DNA of 5,054 bases from Desulfovibrio sp. GTDB taxonomy: Bacteria; Desulfobacterota; Desulfovibrionia; Desulfovibrionales; Desulfovibrionaceae. Below, in pieces: positions 1 through 4,463 of the stretch. Position numbers and translations under genes: made by a program. Position 1 is the first letter of the stretch. Each line of letters opens with the position of its first letter. The notes beneath the pieces were generated by a model, which was given only the letters and a program-made list of their open reading frames with translations, was not told the DNA's origin and made no database searches. Location: the NCBI GenBank assembly GCA_031275955.1, contig JAISNZ010000050.1:1-5054 (forward strand), written 5' to 3'.

Positions 1-116
1 GCACTACATTGCGCTTTTGAAAATACATCCCATTGTAATCATTGAATTTTTCAATAAATCAGTGCTGCAAAAACTTGTTTTTGAGCAGTTTTCAGCAGGA
101 ACCTGTTAAACTTGGG
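1..116. other. AT-rich flank downstream of the NadE-like gene, no gene seen
   Basis: This stretch is visibly AT-rich while the rest of the window is GC-rich, and it begins right after the TAG stop of the leftward NadE-like gene. No coding frame here has a convincing start and ribosome binding site. It holds a perfect inverted repeat at 41-55 (ATTGAA, 3-base loop, TTCAAT) and a longer hairpin at 65-88. On the minus strand TACAAT (complement of 32-37) resembles a -10 box, but no good -35 box lies at the right distance. The region may be the 3' end of the operon, the regulatory region of a gene to the left, or both. Confidence 0.5.
65..92 (+). terminator. Hairpin plus T-run, terminator-like
   Basis: CTGC-AAAAAC (65-74) pairs with GTTTTT (77-82) and GCAG (85-88), leaving a two-base bulge GA and a very short TT turn. 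TTTT follows at 89-92. Read on the plus strand this is a plausible intrinsic terminator for a convergent gene ending left of the window. Read on the minus strand the same hairpin forms just after the NadE-like gene but lacks a following T-run. The turn is tight and the upper stem is all A-T, so it may open in practice. Confidence 0.35.
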
Positions 117-1757
117 CTAGCGGTCGCCGGCGGAGGGGATGCGCCGGTCCACGCCGAAATCGCGGGCGGCCACCTGGAGAATCCGCCCGGTCCGGCGATA
201 TCCGGTTTCCCCGCCTCTGATCAGGGCGGGAGCCAGCCGCGCCTGATCCGGGTCAAAACCGGCGGCGATCAGCGCATCTTCCCCCCCGCCCTTTTCCAGG
301 GCGGCAACAAGAAGCGGGTCCGGGAGATCCTCCGGGGGCAGGCCGCCGGAGCCTTTCCCGGCGGAGGAAGGTCCTGGCGGAGGAAGGTTTTTCAGGACAG
401 CCGGAGGGATCTGTCCGGCATGGCGCTCATTGTGCCACCGGCACAGGGCGTGTACCTGCGAGGCATAGAGATCCCCGAGGGGGGCAAGGTCCCCCGCCGC
501 GCCGGCAAGGAAGGCGGGACGCCCCGCCGCCCTTTCGGATTTGTTCTCCGTGCTCAGCGCCAGGGCGCCGAGACGGTGCGCGCAGGCACCGAGCAAAAGG
601 CTCCGCGCCTGGGCCTGAAGGTTCCCCCTGCCGGCCGGATCTCCGGGAAAAGCCGGATCAAGGACCGCGCGCAAGGCTTCCAGAATGCCGCCGACAGGCA
701 GGATGTGGACTGTAAGGCCCAGGGCCGCCGCCAGGGCGCGGGCAGCGCCGTTCTCCCGGGAATCCGGCCCGGGCAGCGCCAGGCCCCGGACATGGCCGGA
801 GCCAAGGGCCTCGCAGGCAATGGCCGCCGTCAGGGCGGAGCCCGCATCGCCGGACAGGACGAGAACCACATCCGAGAAACCGCGTTTGCGGACAAAATCG
901 CGCGTGCCCAGCACAACAGCCTGCCAGATCTCCTCTTCCGGGGTCAGATTCGGGGCTATCAGGCGTTCGCCCCGGCCCGACATATCCACCAGCAGAAGGG
1001 ATTGCGTGAAGGCCGGCGCCCGGGCCAGAAGCCTGCCCTCGCCGTCAAAGGCGAAGCTGCCGCCAAAATACACCAGATCGTCATTGCCGCCCACGGCATT
1101 GACCGCCAGCACCGGCGTCCGGTAGCGAACGGCCGTCCAGCCCAGCATCCGCTGATGCATGGCCGGCAGGGACCGGGCATAGGGCAGGGCCGTGAGGTTG
1201 ATCAGGCCGTCCGCCCCTGCCGCGCCCATAAATTCGCTCACCGGATCCCGATCATAAACCTGCCGCTCCTGCCAGAAGGTCCTGTCGTTCCAGATATCCT
1301 CCCCCACAGTGACGGCAAGGCGCCAGCCCTTGTAGGAAAGCACTCCGCAGGAAACCCCGGGCTCAAAATAGCGCTGTTCCGCGTTGTCGCCGCTGTATGG
1401 AAAGAGCACCTTGCGGCTGAGAACCGTGACCTTGCCGTTCCGCAGAAAGACCGCGCAGTTCTGCAAGGGTCTGCCCTGGGGCACGGGATTGGCGACGGGC
1501 GCTCCCAAAAGCAGGGGCGGCAGGCGTTCTTCCCGGGCCAGGGTCTCCGCCATGCCCCGTAAAGCCTCCCGGCAGCCGGCCATAAATCCGGGCCGCAGGA
1601 GCAAATCCCCGGCGTTCTGCCCGCAGAGGGCCAATTCCGGCGCAAGGCAGAGTTCCGCGCCCAAAAGGCCGGCCTGGCGCGCGGCGGCCAGCAGGGCCCC
1701 GGCATTCTCCGCCACAGCGCCCGTGCTGGGATTGATTTGCAGCAGGGCTATCTTCAA
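117..1757 (-). CDS. nadE: NadE-like protein: glutamine-dependent NAD+ synthetase fold with altered active sites
   Basis: This 546-residue protein has the length and two-domain order of glutamine-dependent NAD+ synthetase, which amidates deamido-NAD+ using ammonia released from glutamine. Residues 1-265 are a nitrilase-type glutaminase domain. They retain Glu41 (PELAL) and Lys116 (SRKVLFPY), but the third catalytic residue is Gly152 (VGEDIW), where the family has Cys (CEDIW). Residues 275-546 are the synthetase domain. Its ATP PP-loop reads SGDAGS at 302-307 instead of SGG-x-DS. Other family landmarks survive in altered form: NLQAQ (379-383), STENKSE (402-408, usually TTGNKSE) and DLYASQVHALCRW (429-441). 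The usual tail motif around KPPSAELRP is replaced by a Pro/Gly/Ser-rich stretch (about 455-475). The start is TTG at 1757-1755, with AGGA six bases upstream, and it overlaps the dapB stop. Homology is certain, but NAD+ synthesis is doubtful. It may be a pseudoenzyme or a repurposed paralogue, in which case a working nadE would lie elsewhere in the genome. Confidence 0.85.
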   Translation of the reverse strand: MKIALLQINPSTGAVAENAGALLAAARQAGLLGAELCLAPELALCGQNAGDLLLRPGFMAGCREALRGMAETLAREERLPPLLLGAPVANPVPQGRPLQNCAVFLRNGKVTVLSRKVLFPYSGDNAEQRYFEPGVSCGVLSYKGWRLAVTVGEDIWNDRTFWQERQVYDRDPVSEFMGAAGADGLINLTALPYARSLPAMHQRMLGWTAVRYRTPVLAVNAVGGNDDLVYFGGSFAFDGEGRLLARAPAFTQSLLLVDMSGRGERLIAPNLTPEEEIWQAVVLGTRDFVRKRGFSDVVLVLSGDAGSALTAAIACEALGSGHVRGLALPGPDSRENGAARALAAALGLTVHILPVGGILEALRAVLDPAFPGDPAGRGNLQAQARSLLLGACAHRLGALALSTENKSERAAGRPAFLAGAAGDLAPLGDLYASQVHALCRWHNERHAGQIPPAVLKNLPPPGPSSAGKGSGGLPPEDLPDPLLVAALEKGGGEDALIAAGFDPDQARLAPALIRGGETGYRRTGRILQVAARDFGVDRRIPSAGDR

Positions 1758-2530
1758 AGCATGTCCTGTATGCCGTAGAGTCTGCCGGGGGCGCGGGCGT
1801 ACAGCCAGCGGGCCGCCCGCAGCGCTCCGGCGGCAAAGTTCTCCCGGGACTGGGCCTGATGGGTCAGTTCAAGACGCTCGCCCGTCCCCAGGAAATATAC
1901 AGTATGCACGCCCACGACATCACCGCCGCGCAGGGTCTGCAGGCCGATTTCCTCCCGCGGGCGCTCGCCGATTAGGCCCTGGCGATGATAGCGGGCGGTC
2001 CCTTCCAGTTTCCAGCCTCTGGCCTCCGCCAGAACTTCCGCCAGACGCAGGGCCGTGCCGCTGGGAGAATCCTTTTTGCGGGCATGGTGGATTTCCTGAA
2101 CCTCCAGATCGTAATCCGCCCCCAGAATGCGGGCCAGATCCGGCAGGATGGCGACAAGAGCGGCAATGCCCACGCTCATGTTGGGCGACCAGAAGAGAGG
2201 CGTCTTTTCCGCCAGGCGGGCAAGCTCCTCCTTCTGCGCCCCGGACAGGCCGGTGGTGCCGATGACGTGGCAGGCCCCCTGGTCCGCAGCCTTCCGGGCC
2301 GCGGCCAGACTGGCCTCCGGCGTCGTAAAGTCCAGAACCAGGGCCTTGGGAATGACGGCCAGAAGATCCGCCACCTCGGAAGAGGCCCGCCCATGCCGGC
2401 TGACCGCTTCCAGATGTTCCGGCCTCTCCGTCACTCCGGCCAGGTCAAGATCCGGAGCCTCCTCCACCATACGGACAAGGGTGGATCCCATCCTGCCGCC
2501 GGCGCCCATGACGATAACAGGTATGCGCAT
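1754..2530 (-). CDS. dapB: 4-hydroxy-tetrahydrodipicolinate reductase (DapB)
   Basis: A cytoplasmic enzyme of the diaminopimelate/lysine pathway, using NAD(P)H to reduce hydroxy-tetrahydrodipicolinate to tetrahydrodipicolinate. The product feeds peptidoglycan cross-links and lysine. At 258 residues it has normal family length. The N-terminal Rossmann domain carries GAGGRMG at 9-15, DFTTPE at 67-72 and GTTG at 91-94. SPNMSVG at 115-121 is followed by the signature EIHHARKKDSPSGTAL at 146-161, with the conserved catalytic pair His149 and Lys152 (E. coli His160/Lys163 by alignment from memory). GDVVGVHTVYF at 203-213 is also typical. The chosen ATG (2530-2528) puts the glycine-rich loop at the usual position and follows a strong GGGAGGG ribosome site six bases upstream. 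The frame stays open for another 63 codons upstream, but that part is not DapB-like. The stop overlaps the TTG start of the next gene (TTGA), so translational coupling is likely. All key residues look intact. Confidence 0.97.
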   Translation of the reverse strand: MRIPVIVMGAGGRMGSTLVRMVEEAPDLDLAGVTERPEHLEAVSRHGRASSEVADLLAVIPKALVLDFTTPEASLAAARKAADQGACHVIGTTGLSGAQKEELARLAEKTPLFWSPNMSVGIAALVAILPDLARILGADYDLEVQEIHHARKKDSPSGTALRLAEVLAEARGWKLEGTARYHRQGLIGERPREEIGLQTLRGGDVVGVHTVYFLGTGERLELTHQAQSRENFAAGALRAARWLYARAPGRLYGIQDML

Positions 2531-2544
2531 GACAATCCCTCCCT

Positions 2545-2561
2545 CGCGCAAAAGAAGCGCG
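2545..2561 (-). promoter_or_regulatory. Hairpin abutting the dapB ribosome binding site
   Basis: On the minus strand CGCGC, a seven-base loop TTCTTTT and GCGCG form a 5-bp all-GC stem. It ends one base before the GGGAGGG ribosome site of dapB. The stem would sit at the edge of the ribosome footprint and could influence access or protect the 5' end. No ligand-binding structure is recognised. The pairing is exact, but its function is inferred. Confidence 0.3.
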
Positions 2562-2567
2562 CAATCC

Positions 2568-2608
2568 CCGGAGCCTCTCCCCGGCGGATACCCGGGAAAA
2601 GGCTCCGG
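2568..2608. repeat. Inverted repeat (long imperfect hairpin)
   Basis: CCGGAGCC (2568-2575) is exactly complementary to GGCTCCGG (2601-2608). Inside it, CCCGG (2580-2584) pairs with CCGGG (2592-2596) around a seven-base loop, separated from the outer stem by a four-by-four mismatch zone. No T-run follows on either strand, so it is not a standard intrinsic terminator. It could be part of a dispersed palindromic repeat or of the dapB leader RNA. Confidence 0.5.
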
Positions 2609-2628
2609 CGGTACGAAGCGAAGCGACG

Positions 2629-2674
2629 CCCGCGAGATTGGCGAAGGCGGACCTCGCTTCGCGGCAATCGCGGG
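2629..2674. repeat. Inverted repeat, 16-bp bulged stem
   Basis: Three consecutive segments pair in register. CCCGCG (2629-2634) pairs with CGCGGG (2669-2674), ATTG (2637-2640) with CAAT (2665-2668), and GCGAAG (2641-2646) with CTTCGC (2657-2662). The loop is ten bases. The two-base bulges AG (2635-2636) and GG (2663-2664) lie on opposite arms. The length and near-symmetry are well beyond what short chance palindromes in GC-rich DNA usually give. It resembles a REP-type or other structured intergenic repeat, but I cannot see whether copies exist elsewhere. Confidence 0.6.
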
Positions 2675-2707
2675 ACGAAATGGCTTCGGGGTCACCCCCG
2701 CGGCCGA

Positions 2708-2739
2708 CATTCCGGACATACCCCATCGCCCCCGGAATG
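2708..2739. repeat. Inverted repeat CATTCCGG / CCGGAATG
   Basis: An exact 8-base inverted repeat, 2708-2715 against 2732-2739, encloses 16 bases. It lies on the thiC side of the spacer, next to the two larger palindromes. It could be a regulator operator, a stem in the dapB leader, or an end of a repeat unit. No T-run follows it. Confidence 0.4.
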
Positions 2740-2830
2740 ACCAGTCCAGTCAGATCCTCCTCCAGGGCAGGCCAAGGAGCGATCCCCAAACGCCGCTTCC
2801 CCGGGACTCCCGGTCCCCTTCTGCCCTTTT

Positions 2831-4132
2831 TCAATCCAAAGAAAACAACCAGGGGGTTCCCTGCGGGCGGAGCATTTTCACCGCGCAGAAATCGCCGCAC
2901 ATGGCGCAGGCTTCCTCATGGGCGTGCGGGGCGCGTCTGGCGAGCACGGCAGCGGGGTCGAGCGCCGCCCGCCGCATGCCCTCCCAGTCCAGATTTTTCC
3001 GCGCCTCCGCCATAGCCTGTTCCCGCCGCAGGGCCGCCGGCCTGCCGAGCGCGATTTCCCCCGCCTGGGCCGCGAGCCGGGAGGCCATCACCCCGGCCCG
3101 CACATCCTCCTGATCCGGCAGAGTGAGGTGTTCGGCGGGCGTAAGGCAGCAGAGGAAGTCCGCGCCGGACCATACCGCCAGAGCGCCGCCGATGGCTCCG
3201 GCTATATGATCGTGGCCGGGGCAGGTGTCCGCCGCCAGAGGCCCCAGCACATAAAGGGGCGCTCCATGGCAGACGGTCTTGATGCTTTCGATTTGCGCCC
3301 GCACCAGATGCAGGGGAACATGGCCGGGGCCTTCCACCATGCATTGCACGTCGGCGGCCAGTCCCTGCCGGGCAAGCCGGCCCAGCATGACCACTTCCTC
3401 CCATTGGGCCTCGTCCCCCGCGTCGGCTCCGGCTCCGGGACGCAGCCCGTCCCCCAGGGACAGGACGACATTGTGCCTGCGGGCAATGTCCAAAATGCGA
3501 TCATAGCCCTCAAGGAAGGGGTTTTCCTTCTTCCTCGCCTTCATCCAGCGGGCGAGCAGGGAACCGCCGCGGGAAACAATGCCCAGCTTTCTGGCCCCCT
3601 GTTCGTCCGCCCGGGCGGCTCCCCGTTCCGTCAGGCCGCAGTGTACGGTCATGAAATCCACCCCCTGCTCCGCCTGGCGCTCCACTTCCTCGAAAATTTC
3701 CTCCGGCTCGATCCGCGCCGGGTCTTTGCCGGCGTCCGCGCACCGCCGGGCCAGGGCATACAGCGGCACGGTTCCGACGGGCCTGGGGCAGGCCGCGAGA
3801 ATGGAGCGGCGGATGGCCTTCAAATCCCCGGCAATGGACAGGTCCATCACGGTATCCGTGCCGGCCTCCAGGGCGGCCGCCAGTTTTTGCCGCTCGCTTT
3901 CGGCGGAATTGCACAGGGGAGAGGTGCCGATATTGGCGTTCACCTTGACCCGGGCCGGCTGCCCGATGAGAACGGGGGCGGCCCCGTGGGCCGGATTGCC
4001 GAGCAGGACCATGCTGCCCCGCTCCAGGCCGGCGGCGATGGTTTCGGGGGAAAGGCCTTCCTCGCGGCACAGAGAGGTCAGGTGCCGGTTCAGGATGGCG
4101 GCCAGAGCCGTGTTGTCGGCAGGAAGAGACAT
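2831..4132 (-). CDS. thiC: Phosphomethylpyrimidine synthase (ThiC)
   Basis: A radical-SAM enzyme that converts aminoimidazole ribotide into hydroxymethylpyrimidine phosphate, the pyrimidine half of thiamine. The 433-residue length matches the short ThiC form of anaerobes and archaea. Recognisable blocks in order are KVNANIGTS (63-71), VMDLS (95-99), GVDFMTVHCG (157-166), GIVSRGGS (184-191), SLGDGLRPG (225-233), MVEGPGHVPL (265-274), GAPLYVLGPL (290-299), DHIAGAIGGA (308-317) and TPAEHL (331-336). His271 and His309 are the expected metal-binding histidines. The C-terminal cluster motif is Cys409-x2-Cys412-x3-Cys416 (CAMCGDFC). The ATG at 4132-4130 has AGGA six bases upstream. Just upstream lies a TPP riboswitch, which supports a thiamine role over the paralogous benzimidazole synthases (BzaA/B/F). 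No frameshift or truncation is seen. The last ten or so codons overlap a terminator-like hairpin. Confidence 0.96.
   Translation of the reverse strand: MSLPADNTALAAILNRHLTSLCREEGLSPETIAAGLERGSMVLLGNPAHGAAPVLIGQPARVKVNANIGTSPLCNSAESERQKLAAALEAGTDTVMDLSIAGDLKAIRRSILAACPRPVGTVPLYALARRCADAGKDPARIEPEEIFEEVERQAEQGVDFMTVHCGLTERGAARADEQGARKLGIVSRGGSLLARWMKARKKENPFLEGYDRILDIARRHNVVLSLGDGLRPGAGADAGDEAQWEEVVMLGRLARQGLAADVQCMVEGPGHVPLHLVRAQIESIKTVCHGAPLYVLGPLAADTCPGHDHIAGAIGGALAVWSGADFLCCLTPAEHLTLPDQEDVRAGVMASRLAAQAGEIALGRPAALRREQAMAEARKNLDWEGMRRAALDPAAVLARRAPHAHEEACAMCGDFCAVKMLRPQGTPWLFSLD
2838..2863 (-). terminator. Terminator-like hairpin inside the thiC 3' end
   Basis: On the minus strand CAGGG (2863-2859), a four-base loop AACC and CCCTG (2854-2850) form a 5-bp GC stem. 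It is followed by the T-rich tract GTTGTTTTCTTT. The structure lies within the final codons of thiC, before the TGA. The short stem makes it a weak call, but its position and T-rich tail fit termination at the end of thiC and would separate thiC from dapB. Confidence 0.35.
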
Positions 4133-4221
4133 GCTGCGTCCTTTTTGGGGAACGCGTCATACCGGGTAGGGATGGAAGGGGACGAAGCCCGGTCGCCTTG
4201 CCGCGCGGGCTGACGGCGGGG

Positions 4222-4252
4222 AAAACGTCCGCCTGGAAAAATGCGGGCGGAC
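4222..4252 (-). terminator. Riboswitch-controlled terminator candidate in the thiC leader
   Basis: On the minus strand GTCCGCC (4252-4246) pairs exactly with GGCGGAC (4233-4227) across a 12-base loop containing five T's. A G and then TTTT (4225-4222) follow. The stem starts 12 bases after the TPP aptamer and lies about 90 bases before the thiC start, the usual place for an expression-platform terminator. The T-run is short, so pausing or partial termination is also possible. Confidence 0.6.
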
Positions 4253-4262
4253 ACTTTCCGCC
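4246..4262 (-). promoter_or_regulatory. Alternative (antiterminator-like) hairpin
   Basis: GGCGGA (minus, 4262-4257) pairs with TCCGCC (4251-4246) around the loop AAGTG. The same TCCGCC is the 5' arm of the downstream terminator, so the two hairpins exclude one another. GGCGGA occurs twice on the minus strand (4262-4257 and 4233-4228), the direct-repeat signature of a two-state switch. How TPP binding would favour one state is not evident from pairing alone, because this hairpin does not overlap the P1 helix. Confidence 0.5.
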
Positions 4263-4264
4263 AA

Positions 4265-4357
4265 GCAACTATCCCTACGGCAGCATGATCTGCGTCAGGT
4301 TCAAAGGGTATGGGAAAGATTCCCGTCTCAGCCCGTTTCCGGACTCCCCCTAGTTGC
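4265..4357 (-). ncRNA. TPP riboswitch (THI element) upstream of thiC
   Basis: This is a thiamine-pyrophosphate-sensing aptamer. The conserved THI-box parts are all visible on the minus strand: ACTAGGGGG (4354-4346), CTGAGA (near 4331-4326), ACCCTTTGAACCTGA (4309-4295) and GTAGGGA (4278-4272). Helix P1 closes exactly, GCAACTA (4357-4351) with TAGTTGC (4271-4265). P2 (AGTCC with GGGCT) can form, as can a small optional stem GGGAA/TTCCC within P3 and GCAG/CTGC in the other arm. The gene below is thiC, the commonest target of this riboswitch. High TPP should lower thiC expression, presumably through the terminator at 4222-4252. The leader between aptamer and start codon is about 130 bases. Confidence 0.97.
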
Positions 4358-4361
4358 CCTT

Positions 4362-4390
4362 TGCCTACCGTGATCCGGCGGAAAATGCAA
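4362..4390 (-). promoter_or_regulatory. Candidate thiC promoter
   Basis: On the minus strand TTGCAT (4390-4385) and TAGGCA (4367-4362) are separated by 17 bases. The predicted start falls within a few bases of the first nucleotide of the riboswitch P1 helix, which is where it should be. The -35 match is fair and the -10 match is poor, so the position is better evidence than the boxes themselves. Confidence 0.35.
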
Positions 4391-4427
4391 GGACCGCGCG
4401 CCCCGGCTCTTCCCCGCAGGGTAGCGG

Positions 4428-4456
4428 TTGCCATGTTTCCAAGATCCCTCTATTCT
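4428..4456 (+). promoter_or_regulatory. Candidate promoter of the glycosyltransferase gene
   Basis: TTGCCA (4428-4433) and TATTCT (4451-4456) stand exactly 17 bases apart. Each matches the sigma-70 consensus at four of six positions, including the key TTG and the TA...T of the -10 box. Initiation six to eight bases after the -10 box would fall at 4462-4464, on or beside the A of the ATG at 4464. The site is back to back with the thiC promoter region. Confidence 0.5.
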
Positions 4457-4463
4457 CCCGGAC

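Larger units (their letters stand above)
2531..2830. other. Hairpin-rich intergenic spacer between thiC and dapB
   Basis: This is a 300-base gap between two same-strand genes in an otherwise compact window. I see no supportable gene in it. Open frames crossing it have no family signature and end inside dapB. It contains at least four inverted repeats (2545-2561, 2568-2608, 2629-2674, 2708-2739), a GC-only dyad GGGGTcACCCC at 2688-2698, and a small stem GGGAC/GTCCC at 2803-2817. No good -35/-10 pair stands out on the minus strand, although dapB presumably needs a promoter here. The structure density suggests a repeat element, an attenuating leader, or both. Confidence 0.55.

Noticed and set aside
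42..1562. 506-residue open frame on the plus strand, antisense to the NadE-like gene
   Set aside because: It has no family signature and is rich in Gly/Arg/Ala/Pro/Gln. It is explained by GC-biased third positions on the opposite strand, where a clear NadE-family protein is encoded.
117..1757. Calling the NadE-like gene a pseudogene by frameshift
   Set aside because: The frame is uninterrupted for 546 codons, domain order and length are normal, and codon bias matches the neighbours. The changes are substitutions at key residues, so pseudoenzyme is the better word.
2688..2698. GGGGTcACCCC dyad as a regulator operator
   Set aside because: It is symmetric but short and all GC except the centre, in GC-rich DNA, with no adjacent promoter. 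It cannot be called as a binding site from one copy.
2531..2719. 63-residue N-terminal extension of DapB
   Set aside because: The frame is open, but the extension runs through the palindromic spacer and is Pro/Gly/Arg-rich. The internal ATG at 2530 has a strong ribosome site and gives the normal DapB N-terminus.
2445..2900. 151-residue minus-strand frame crossing from thiC into dapB
   Set aside because: It overlaps both real genes out of frame, has no ribosome site and no similarity I recognise. It is open only because the region is GC-rich.
2831..4132. ThiC as a benzimidazole synthase (BzaA/B/F type)
   Set aside because: The paralogues are similar, but a TPP riboswitch directly upstream indicates thiamine control. 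No cobalamin riboswitch or bza/cob neighbour is seen.
2918..4213. 431-residue plus-strand frame antisense to thiC
   Set aside because: It mirrors the thiC codons, has no ribosome site and shows no recognisable domain.
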